Below are positions 6,772 to 14,272 of a DNA stretch of 23,083 bases, in pieces. Each line of letters starts with the position of its first letter. Position 1 is the stretch's first letter. Under the pieces are notes generated by a model. The model made no database searches and was not told the DNA's origin. It worked only from the letters and a program-made list of their open reading frames with translations. The stretch comes from JAHJDO01 sp030671985 [NCBI: bacterium] (GTDB lineage: Bacteria > JAHJDO01), in NCBI GenBank assembly GCA_030671985.1, contig DAOVHI010000002.1, positions 1 to 23,083 of the forward strand. Reading direction: 5' to 3'. The position numbers were made by a program, and so were the translations under genes.

Positions 6772-8168
6772 TATTCTGGATTTTCTTCATCAAATGGCAA
6801 ATTTTGAAGTCGCCTTTCGTTAATCCCGTTTCGATAGAGATATTCCTTGTTAATGTCTGCATGCGATTCTTCTTCATGCCATGCCTTCTGTTGAGTTATA
6901 AAAAGTCCTTTTAGGCTTCCTTTCATGTATTTTTTAAATTTTTGTACTCCCTCATATCTAACAGGATCTCTTCCAGTAATTAGATGGTATAACTCGGTTT
7001 TAAGCGCATTTCGTATATCTTTGTGTTCATGGTCAAAAATTTTTTTCCACTGCGATTTTGTTAGTCCACCTTTAACTTTTTTTCTTTTAACTCTTTCCCT
7101 TTTGGTAAGAATACTTGCTGCACTGCTTATACAATTCTGAATGAGAGGCGATGCCAACAGAGCTTCACATCTGGGGTCAATGTTTTTATGTCCTAAATCC
7201 TTACTCGCACGTATCTCATCCATCATTCCGATGACTGTTATGCACTCCGCTTCATCTGGAGGAAGATCTTTTTCGTCCAACCAAGCCCTTAAGATTTTCT
7301 TATATTTTTTTACTTCTAAAAGCTCCCGTGACATTTCCACCACGTAAGGCTCGGCATCTGCCCAAACATACCCTCGTTTCCCTGCTTCAACCTCAGAATA
7401 AATCCTTTTTATAGCACCATCCAGCGCCGATTCTCGTCTGCGACAAGCATTCCAGCCATCAGATAAAAAATCCTCTTTTTCATCCTTCAGCTCAATTTGA
7501 TTATAAATTTGCTTAATCAGTAGACCCCATGCTTTTATCGAATCAGGATAATATTTTGAGATGGCCTCGCGTAATTTTCTAACCTTTTCTTGGGGTTTTA
7601 GCTTGTCATCCTTAGACTCTTTACATAATCTTTTAACTTTCTCTATACTGGAAGTTATTTCGACCTCAGGATTGAAACTCCAACATCCTTCTTTTTTCGC
7701 TGAATCAAGAATTAAATCCGACAACACTTCCCCATTAACGCCAGAAACAATACGCCAAAATTGTTCTATGGGCTTTTTCTTTATTCCATTCTTCCGCCAT
7801 CTATCAGCAATTATAAAACCTGCTGTCCAGTGAATAATGTTCCCTCTATTAATCATTTCTTCTAATAATAAAAAAATTAAATTCGTCCTTTTTCTGTACA
7901 TTTTCCCTTGTTTGATTTCCTCTCCATTTTCAAAGACTTTGTATTCCTTATCTAGATAATTCAGGTCTAAGCTGTACCTTCCAGATTTCTTTTGGCCTTC
8001 GTCTTTCAGCTTCCTTTCACATTTTTCTATTTCTCGCTCAAGTTCTTCCTGCACTTCCGGCGGATTGTCGATTCTCGTTGAGAGTTCTTCGAATAGCTCT
8101 TTGGCTCTATGTAGCCTTTTTTGCTCTAACATTTCGCCTATTTCATTTACATGCTCTTTGTCTTTCAT
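6765..8168 (-). CDS. Hypothetical 467-aa helical protein, possible winged-helix plus TPR
   Basis: The frame opens at 8270, but an ATG at 8168 (MKDKEHVNEIGEML) fits a TATA-like ATATTTTATTA near 8230-8240 better. The N-terminus is helical and charged. The next part (SLDLNYLDKEYKVFENGEEI, then RTNLIFLLLEEMINRGNII) resembles the strand-helix layout of an OmpR-type winged helix. The following part (KLREAISKYYPDSIKAWGLL) resembles tetratricopeptide helices, as in BTAD-type regulators. This similarity is weak and by eye only. The last 120 residues are Lys-rich. The gene is divergent from the NACHT gene with about 95 bp between starts, so it could regulate it. No catalytic motif was seen. Confidence 0.55.
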   Translation of the reverse strand: MKDKEHVNEIGEMLEQKRLHRAKELFEELSTRIDNPPEVQEELEREIEKCERKLKDEGQKKSGRYSLDLNYLDKEYKVFENGEEIKQGKMYRKRTNLIFLLLEEMINRGNIIHWTAGFIIADRWRKNGIKKKPIEQFWRIVSGVNGEVLSDLILDSAKKEGCWSFNPEVEITSSIEKVKRLCKESKDDKLKPQEKVRKLREAISKYYPDSIKAWGLLIKQIYNQIELKDEKEDFLSDGWNACRRRESALDGAIKRIYSEVEAGKRGYVWADAEPYVVEMSRELLEVKKYKKILRAWLDEKDLPPDEAECITVIGMMDEIRASKDLGHKNIDPRCEALLASPLIQNCISSAASILTKRERVKRKKVKGGLTKSQWKKIFDHEHKDIRNALKTELYHLITGRDPVRYEGVQKFKKYMKGSLKGLFITQQKAWHEEESHADINKEYLYRNGINERRLQNLPFDEENPEYQ

Positions 8169-8263
8169 GAGTACAATTCTACCATGTTTAGGCCCAAAAA
8201 TCATTCTTTCAATTGCCCGCCAAATGTAATAAAATATGTTTTGTCTAATCCCGGAGGTTACAC

Positions 8264-9042
8264 ATGTCACAGATTCAAGAGATCACTCCTGAGCTCATCG
8301 AGGAAGCTGTAGAAAATCCTTCTGTGCTTAAGGATGATTTTCAAAGGTTCGTTGTCGCTAAGTGCCTAAAAGATAATGTTGTTAATGCGAGAGACTTAGC
8401 TGAATGTATTGGGATTTATGAAAGAACTTTTTCGTATAAGCATTTTTTAAAAAAATCATGGGCTTCGGAATACACAAAACGTTTATTGTCCGAATTAATC
8501 AAAGATGAAGCGTTGGGAGAAAAAAAGTTTATAAGGGTTGGCGCAGAAGAAAAAATAGAAAAATCCCAACCCGCATCGAATAAGCAATTGCATCCTCCTA
8601 CCCCAAGAGATATTGAGGATTTTCTGCTGGAGGCAGAGAATGAGAAAAAACTTATTCTTCTCGGTGATACAGGCTCCGGTAAAAGCACAATTTTAAGGTA
8701 TTATCTTAAGCATTGTCTTTTACAGTTATCCTCGGGCAAGCCAGATGCGCGGGTTCCTGTATTTGTATCTTTAATAGCAGTCAGAGAAAGTAAAGGCATC
8801 CATTCGCTAATCGAGGAATCCATTAATGATTATCTTGATAGCCCAATTTCTATTAACCCCATCGACATACATAAAGATTTGTTGCTATTGCTTGATGGTT
8901 TAGACGAAATTACTAATCAAGAATTGTTAGCCGATACCATACGCAGTCTAACAAAAATTTTCCCAAAATTAGATAGCAGAATACTTCTATCCTGCCGTTC
9001 AAAAGATTATCACAAAGATTTTCCGCTTTATTCTTGTTATAA
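8264..9042 (+). pseudogene. NACHT/STAND NTPase, N-terminal part, interrupted by IS
   Basis: First 259 codons of a large NTPase. The start ATG follows GGAGGTTACAC. Residues 1-110 are a helical N-terminal region of unknown role, where effectors usually sit. The NACHT domain begins near 115 with Walker A GDTGSGKST (134-142), Walker B LLLLLDGLDE (206-215) with the typical extra acidic residues, and a sensor-like SCRS (243-246). The gene is cut after the sensor by the IS at 9043. After a few inserted codons the frame ends near the IS end at 9067. A truncated protein lacking the winged helix and repeats should be inactive as a sensor. Prokaryotic NACHT proteins are known antiphage sensors, so this was probably a defence gene. 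Confidence 0.9.
9037..9042. repeat. Target site duplication, left copy
   Basis: TTATAA is found at 9037-9042 and again at 10253-10258, directly next to the two inverted repeats of the IS. Because TTATAA is itself a palindrome it could also be read as an extension of the inverted repeats. Deleting the IS and one copy restores an open reading frame through the NACHT gene, which supports the duplication reading. Confidence 0.8.
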
Positions 9043-9043
9043 C

Positions 9044-10132
9044 TCATGTTTGACACCTTTTCTTTAGTTCGTCGAAGAATTTGTTGAGGTGTGAATTTTT
9101 GTTTATAAAGAGCAGGCAGTCCTGTGTGTTTTCTCGTATTGCTCTGACTTTTTTGCTGATGCTGTTTTTACGTTGTATTGCCCAGTGGAGTATGTTTGTT
9201 AGTTGTAGGTGTAAGTCCCATTTTTGTTGTGGTCTGCACATGAATGTGTTGAGGTTTAAGTGTTGTTTTGCGTCTTTGAAGAATATTTCGATGTTGAATC
9301 TGCGCAGGTAAAGTTTGACTATGAATTTTGCGTTGAAGTTTTCTGAGTTTGTTGTTAGGAATATTGGTTTTTCGTGCTGTCCTTCTTTTGAAACTATGAC
9401 TCTTAATGTTCCGTATGTTTCAAAGTCAAGAGTTATGTCATATGTCCAGTATGATTTTCCTTTAATTCTTATTTTGGAGTATTCTTTGTGTGCTACGTTT
9501 CTTATGAGATGATCCAATCGCATGTTTGTTTTGTTATCTATTTTTACTTTGCTATTTGTACGTAATCGAGAGATAAAAATCTTGTCGTGTTCTTCAATTT
9601 TTTCAATAATTCTGTTCTTGCAATACCAACTGTCAAATAGTATTATGTCGACGAGAAATTCATTGACAAGAATATCAATATTATCTTCTGCAACACTAAG
9701 CTTGTTATCTGCTTTGCCAACAATTCTTGAAGAAATAGTGGCAAGCTTTCCAGCCTGATAAACAGAAGTTGAAAGCAATTTCATACCAGAATAAAAAGAG
9801 TTGTTCGAGTGCTCATGATGAACCTGCTGTTTAGGAAAATTCTTCCCAGATTTTGGCAAGCTACTATCATCAATAATACCCAAACGCAAACCCTTACACG
9901 GAAACAGCTCCAGAACAACAGCATAAAAAGCTTGCTTCAACTCATCAAACAAAAACAATAATTTCTCGTATTGCCTATGAAACCCTTTAGTGCCAGGCTG
10001 AAAACGCAACAACTTAGTCATTTCACTCAAAGAACCAGTCCTGCTACGCAGCACACTAGCAAAGAATTGTCTGCCAAAATCGATAAGTTTATCAACATTC
10101 TTTGTTCTAACTCCACTTGTCTTTATGGGCAT
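9044..10132 (-). CDS. IS4-family DDE transposase
   Basis: 362 aa, normal for the family. First catalytic Asp in GIIDDSSLPKSGK (D88/D89), second in IILFDSWYCK (D167), and Glu within the IS4 signature Y275-x2-R278-x3-E282-x6-K289 (LYLRRFNIEIFFKDAK). All catalytic residues are present and the frame is intact. The stop codon lies inside the left terminal repeat. A 7-bp hairpin (10136-10153) lies three bases before the ATG and should block translation of messages that start outside the element, a known means of limiting IS activity. Confidence 0.95.
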   Translation of the reverse strand: MPIKTSGVRTKNVDKLIDFGRQFFASVLRSRTGSLSEMTKLLRFQPGTKGFHRQYEKLLFLFDELKQAFYAVVLELFPCKGLRLGIIDDSSLPKSGKNFPKQQVHHEHSNNSFYSGMKLLSTSVYQAGKLATISSRIVGKADNKLSVAEDNIDILVNEFLVDIILFDSWYCKNRIIEKIEEHDKIFISRLRTNSKVKIDNKTNMRLDHLIRNVAHKEYSKIRIKGKSYWTYDITLDFETYGTLRVIVSKEGQHEKPIFLTTNSENFNAKFIVKLYLRRFNIEIFFKDAKQHLNLNTFMCRPQQKWDLHLQLTNILHWAIQRKNSISKKVRAIRENTQDCLLFINKNSHLNKFFDELKKRCQT

Positions 10133-10135
10133 GGT

Positions 10136-10153
10136 TTACACTTCCGAGTGTAA
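10136..10153 (-). promoter_or_regulatory. Hairpin just upstream of the transposase start
   Basis: TTACACT pairs with AGTGTAA around a four-base loop, ending three bases before the transposase ATG. On transcripts that read in from outside it could hide the start region. Comparable hairpins are described for other insertion sequences. Here the function is inferred from position. Confidence 0.5.
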
Positions 10154-10252
10154 GCCATTGCCCCATTCACCATCTTATCACTCTTTATAAATCAAGAAAG
10201 AACAAATATAAAGAATTATCGACTAAAAAACCACTAAACTGTCAAACATGAG

Positions 10253-12386
10253 TTATAAGTTAAAAGAGCTTAATGGGGAGCAAATTAAAAAATACCTTTC
10301 CTCTTTTTCTGATGATAATCAAGCAACTCATTTATACGAATCGAGGATTGAAAAGAATCCAAAAATTCTTGACATGGCAAAAATTCCTTTTCTTCTTAAT
10401 ATAATTGCTGAAAAGCTTACGCAAAACCCAAATGAGCCGCTTCCAGAAAATAGGGGCATGCTTATCGAAGAATTCGTTGAGGAAATAATAAGAAAAAAGC
10501 CGCGTAAGGATATAAAAGCCCCTTCTGTTCCTAAAAATGATAAATACAGGTTTCTCGGGTTGTTAGCGTTTCATATGGTTGAAGCAAACGATGTGGAGGG
10601 CGAATATTCTTGTTCATTTACAACCAAAGATGAAGTTGGAGACATATGGAATAAAATATCCGGAACGGAAACTAGGAGAATACTGTTAAGGTCGGAGAAG
10701 GAAAGATTGCTTAGGTCGGGAAGCTCTGATGGCGAATCTTCTTTTGCTCATGCCTTGATAAGGGACTACTTTGTTGCTCGCCACATAAAACATTCTGTTC
10801 ATCGAGAAAAGCAAAACATAATTGAAAAAATAAAGCCGTATCTTGAATATAGAAAATTCGACAGCCCAATTTCTTTGCTCATTGGTATCGTTACCGATGA
10901 AGAGTCTGAAGATATTATGGAATTACTTGCTGATGTTGACCCACATTTTGCAGCGGAATGTTTTATGACAGCGAAGAAAGTTTCTGCTGCAACCGAAAAA
11001 AAACTTATTAGTACTTATATTTCCCTTTTAGAAAATGAAGTAAAGTTCGAATACGCTGGTTATAGATTTGCTCTTCAGACAGACAATTTAGCCAAGATTC
11101 GAACGGTCAAGGCATTAAATGCACTGATAACTTTTATGAATAGCTTTGATAATGAGCTATTAAAATCTGAATACACTCACTTATTTGTTCAGCTAGGATT
11201 TCCTAGAGGAATTAAATTCTTAAGAATTCATTCCGATTACACGAAAACAGAAAAACCTATTAGTTATATTGGCACTCTAAAATCATTAAGCGAGTGTAGT
11301 ACAACGGACATGCAAGACGCGGCCGTTGATGCAATTATTGAAATTTTAGAACTCCACTACATTCGTACAAATGCAAATGCTAAAGCTAGAGCATTATTTT
11401 CGTTAGGCAAATTGGGCACAAAGAAAGCATTGAAATATCTTACTGAATTAATAGGAAAACAAAAAGACTTAACAGCATTGATACCCATCTATATCGCATT
11501 GGGGATAAAAAGACCGAGCATTGCTATTTCCTATTTTAAACCATTACTTGAAAAATACAACGGCGATATGTTTAAACAGTTTTCTCATTACCTGCTTTGG
11601 CTCGGCGCGGACTTTAATGAGACGTTAAGCGAAGTATTGAAAGGTTTAGAAGAGATTCTCATAAGATATTTGAAAAAAGAAATATTTGCGGAAGGGGATA
11701 GGCTTACAGATGCATCTTTTCGGTTATCTATTATTAAGTCTGAAAAGGCATTTCGCATTATTGAAGAGTATCTTCCTGAGGATCCATCACTGTTTACGCA
11801 AGCAACTTTTGATGTGCTAATATGCTTGGGTAAATTCGGTATTTTGTCAGACAAAATTGAAAACAAACTTATTGCGGCCTTAAAAAAAGCGGAAGAACTT
11901 AGAATGGAACGTCATATGTTAGTAATAGTAATGACTTTATTAGATATAAAATCTATAAGATGTTTAAGACTCGTGAAAAAAATAGTTAATCTCTCGTTGC
12001 GGAGAAGCTTGGATAATGGCCTACCCTTCCATATTAAGAGATGGGAACGTAAAAATTTTGATAACAGTACTATTACGCACCTCTTTAATACTTTAAGCAT
12101 ACCAACAAATAGTAGACGTCTTGCCGTAGAGACACTAAAGGAACGATTTCCTGAAAAAACACTAAATATCCTCATCGATGAGCTTAAAACTAGATACAAT
12201 GATATAATTCTTATACAACTTATAAATGATACTATTCCTTACTGCTCTAAAGAAAATCTTAAAAATGCCATGTTTGCATTAAACAAACTATCTTCAACTA
12301 ATAAAGGTTCATGGAAAGGGATATACGCATTTGACACAATTTCACGAATAAAAAACAAGCTTGGAAGACGTTTCCTTTCTTCTTAG
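10253..12386 (+). pseudogene. NACHT/STAND NTPase, C-terminal part (winged helix and HEAT-like repeats)
   Basis: Continuation of the interrupted NACHT gene. An ORF from an ATG at 10248, supplied by the IS end, gives 712 aa. Joined to the upstream part after removing the IS and one TTATAA, it makes 968 aa. It begins with the end of the NACHT module: LKELNGEQIKKYL, then the typical IPFLLNIIAEKL segment and a winged-helix region up to about residue 190 (FAHALIRDYFVARHI). The remainder is made of helical HEAT/ARM-like repeats (for example AVDAIIEILELHY, ARALFSLGKLGTKKALKYL), the usual ligand-sensing part. It stays open for over 2.1 kb, so the insertion is probably recent. A short hairpin with T-rich tail follows the stop. 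Confidence 0.88.
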
Positions 12387-12388
12387 AT

Positions 12389-12415
12389 ACGTATTGAATA
12401 CGTTCTATCTTTTGT
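12389..12415 (+). terminator. Short hairpin with T-rich tail after the NACHT gene
   Basis: ACGTAT pairs perfectly with ATACGT around a TGA loop (12389-12403), two bases past the stop codon, followed by T-rich sequence TCTATCTTTTG. This is a plausible transcription end, although archaeal termination usually depends on the U-tract rather than the stem. Confidence 0.45.
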
Positions 12416-12474
12416 CTTCACCCATTTTCATAATCTTCTCTTTTCCATTTCAGAGTCATTTTCACTCTTAGAAC

Positions 12475-12552
12475 GACCGCCGTCCCCGAAGGGGGAAAGA
12501 TTTAAGCACCGAACAGCTTCGCTGGGCGGGGCATTAAATCTTTCAGGCGGTT
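12475..12552. ncRNA. Candidate structured RNA, three-way junction
   Basis: A GC-rich patch in AT-rich surroundings folds as nested pairs: a closing stem ACCGCC (12476-12481) with GGCGGT (12546-12551); a hairpin CCCC-GAA-GGGG (12484-12494); and a stem GAAAGATTTAA (12495-12505) with TTAAATCTTTC (12534-12544), capped by CAGC-TTC-GCTG (12514-12524). The second stem is a perfect 11-bp match. No known RNA family was recognised, and no clear promoter fixes the strand. It could also be a DNA cruciform or a remnant of a mobile element. Confidence 0.45.
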
Positions 12553-12656
12553 AAAGCAACAGAGCAGTAACGGCAACCTAACATTCTGAATTACGGCCAC
12601 ACTTTTCCTCCCACTTACTGCTTTTCTGCACACGCACTGTTGACCTCCCTCGCTCC

Positions 12657-12686
12657 TTCATCCCCCCTGCCTGAATGGGGGATGAA
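12657..12686. repeat. Perfect 10-bp hairpin
   Basis: TTCATCCCCC (12657-12666) pairs exactly with GGGGGATGAA (12677-12686) around a 10-base loop. There is no T-run after it on either strand, so it does not look like a simple terminator. It lies between the structured patch at 12475 and the IS6-like remnant. Confidence 0.6.
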
Positions 12687-12773
12687 TGGTTAAAAGATTA
12701 TCCATGAAAAGAGCATCCGTTGTATTTCCGAATTCAGTATATGTTTTCAAACGGCGCTGGACATCACCAGAAA

Positions 12774-12854
12774 GGCGCTGTTGCGATTCATAAAACCCTG
12801 AAAATAGGTCACAATCCTATGGGACAGGTATAGTCGATAATTCGCAACAGCGCC
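12774..12854. mobile_element. 81-bp remnant or MITE with IS6-family-like ends
   Basis: GGCGCTGTTGCGA at the left end is the exact reverse complement of TCGCAACAGCGCC at the right end. This closely resembles the terminal repeats of IS6/IS26-family elements (GG..CTGTTGCAAA type). The interior is only 55 bp and codes for nothing, so it is either an internally deleted copy or a non-autonomous element. The expected 8-bp duplication is not visible. A 10-bp direct repeat CTGGACATCA lies outside it at 12757-12766 and 12868-12877. Confidence 0.6.
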
Positions 12855-12892
12855 AAAAGTGAACAAACTGGACATCATTTAGCCAGACGTAA

Positions 12893-13005
12893 GGTTTTGT
12901 TAGCCTGCGATTCTCCGCAAGGAGAAAAAACTTCTTGAGGCAAAGCCGAAAGCTGTTTTAGCAGGCAGGCCGTTGTGAGCGCCAGCGAGCAAGGGTAACA
13001 AAACC
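12893..13005. ncRNA. Candidate structured RNA, 113 nt
   Basis: A perfect 10-bp closing stem, GGTTTTGTTA (12893-12902) with TAACAAAACC (12996-13005), encloses GCCTGC (12903-12908) paired with GCAGGC (12961-12966). Inside that lie a hairpin TTCTCC-GCAA-GGAGAA (12911-12926) with a GNRA tetraloop and GGC-AAA-GCC (12939-12947). The tetraloop and nested stems are typical of functional RNA. I recognise no known family (not tRNA, SRP RNA or RNase P RNA by their hallmark motifs). Strand is not certain, but the GCAA loop favours the plus strand. Confidence 0.5.
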
Positions 13006-13320
13006 GTTAAAAGTATCCACTCACCACGCTAAAAAAAGCAGAATAACCTGTACAGACAAAGCAGCGCATGATGGAAGTTGTTGCCTCGAAGTGGCATAGA
13101 ACATCATTGAGGGGTTGTTCTGAGTGACAATAAAGAAAGGAATAACAACCTGGAATACCTGAAAAAAGGCAACTTTGGGAGTTGTTAGGGAGAAAAGAAC
13201 CTATAACAACCTCAGAATTGCCAAAGAAGCGGTGCTTAGGTTGTTTGAAGTTCAGATAAAGATACAAGAAAAAGCAAAAATCTTAATTTTTTAAAGAGAT
13301 GCCTTGAGGGCTGGAATTAA
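13006..13320. repeat. Gene-free stretch with GTTGTT/AACAAC repeats
   Basis: The hexamer GTTGTT or its complement occurs about six times: near 13077, 13114, 13144 (inverted), 13181, 13205 (inverted) and 13240. Two pairs can form stems: GGTTGTT (13113-13119) with AACAACC (13144-13150), and GTTGTTAGG (13181-13189) with CCTATAACAAC (13200-13210). No convincing coding frame was found. Spacing is irregular, so this is not a CRISPR array. It may be part of a larger folded RNA or a worn repeat. Confidence 0.45.
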
Positions 13321-13336
13321 TCAGACATTTTTTTGA

Positions 13337-13362
13337 GGGCAATGCTCAAATGAGCGTTGCCT
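13337..13362. repeat. 11-bp hairpin in the gene-free region
   Basis: GGGCAATGCTC (13337-13347) pairs with GAGCGTTGCCT (13352-13362) around an AAAT loop, with two G-T pairs. The wobbles preserve an RNA stem rather than a DNA palindrome. No T-tract follows it. The remaining bases up to 13540 show nothing that I can name. Confidence 0.5.
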
Positions 13363-13547
13363 GAAAAAGCACCTAACAAAAAAATGGCTATAAATAATTC
13401 CAGACCGAAGAAGGCACGCACATAAAGAAAATATTAACTGATGGAAATTAAAGAAACCTTCTTCACATAATCGATAATGAGGGGGAACACACAAATAGTA
13501 TATTTGTATATCGAAAGTGTAGGGAAAAATTCTCATTTGAAGAAATA

Positions 13548-13609
13548 TTTATAAAACCAATCCCCGATAATTGCAGCTATGAAGGCTTAGCATAGCCATG
13601 TAGGGGGTG
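13548..13609 (+). promoter_or_regulatory. TATA box and leader of the zinc-finger-like gene
   Basis: TTTATAAA at 13548-13555, preceded by GAAATA (a BRE-like purine stretch), predicts a start near 13577. The leader carries a small hairpin GGCT-TAGCAT-AGCC and a strong AGGGGGTG (13602-13609) five bases before the ATG. Confidence 0.6.
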
Positions 13610-13614
13610 TTAAA

Positions 13615-14166
13615 ATGGAATATAATCCTATTACTAAGGGCTGCGTTATTTGTAGCGGAATAGTGCGTGAAAAACAGTTATGCAGTCAGCATCATGTTAG
13701 TCTCATTAATAAGATTAAGAGGTTGCAAAAAATATTTGGCTTCATTCCCATGCCGTATTACAGTAGCGAATCTCCAACCTCTGGAGGAATGAGCAGTGAA
13801 AACGCCATTCTACTCAAGCATATCAGAAAAGGTAGTTGGCATATTGGAGCCGTCTACCAAATAAAAGACCGCAAACCAATCTACATTGTCAAGCTGACTT
13901 TTAATAATGGGAATAGTGAACATTGGTTCAGATTTGCAGGATTAGCTCTCCTCCATAATTTCATCGATGGACTACGAGTGCAAAGGATCAACTACAAAAC
14001 TTTCATTACAAGAAGAATCTTTGAAAAGTTGCTCTATGACTGGCCATGCCTACTTGACAACTGGCAATATCAGCACCAACTTGAACTCATACCCCAAAAT
14101 TTAAAAAGAACCACCCCTCCCACGTTAAAGGACAAAACAGAGCCTCTTCAAAACAAACATAAATAA
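13615..14166 (+). CDS. Zinc-finger-like hypothetical protein (183 aa)
   Basis: The N-terminus has C10-x2-C13-x9-C23-x2-H26 (KGCVICSG, LCSQHH), which could hold zinc. The central part is basic and strand-rich (IKDRKPIYIVKLTF, EHWFRFAGLALLHNF). The C-terminus is Pro/Lys/Thr-rich and probably disordered. No family recognised. A nucleic-acid-binding role is plausible from the zinc site and charge. The gene has its own TATA box and ribosome site. It ends about 90 bp before the recombinase gene, with a small hairpin (CTCC-CATC-GGAG) and a T-rich stretch between, so the two are probably separate transcripts. Confidence 0.6.
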   Translation: MEYNPITKGCVICSGIVREKQLCSQHHVSLINKIKRLQKIFGFIPMPYYSSESPTSGGMSSENAILLKHIRKGSWHIGAVYQIKDRKPIYIVKLTFNNGNSEHWFRFAGLALLHNFIDGLRVQRINYKTFITRRIFEKLLYDWPCLLDNWQYQHQLELIPQNLKRTTPPTLKDKTEPLQNKHK

Positions 14167-14272
14167 TGGGAAAACTGCAACTCCCATCGGAGGCTTTATA
14201 CTTTTCCCACAAAAAAATAACAAGATTTAAATAGTTCGGATTCTCCTCTGTTTATACGTGAGGTGCGTGTAT

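Larger units (their letters stand above)
9043..10252 (-). mobile_element. IS4-like insertion sequence (1,210 bp)
   Basis: Perfect 13-bp terminal inverted repeats CTCATGTTTGACA (9043-9055) and TGTCAAACATGAG (10240-10252), flanked by TTATAA direct repeats. It carries one transposase gene on the minus strand, filling nearly the whole element. It lies inside the NACHT gene. The right end contributes an ATG (10248) in frame with the downstream half of that gene. A palindromic TTTATAAA near 10185 could fire in both directions. The exact IS4 subgroup cannot be assigned by eye. Perfect ends and an intact transposase suggest a recent, possibly still mobile, insertion. Confidence 0.93.

Noticed and set aside
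12757-12877. CTGGACATCA direct repeat as target duplication of the IS6-like remnant
   Set aside because: The copies are 7 and 13 bases away from the inverted ends rather than adjacent, and the expected length is 8 bp.
13076-13246. CRISPR array
   Set aside because: The GTTGTT motifs are short, in both orientations and unevenly spaced. There is no constant repeat of 24-40 bp and no cas gene.
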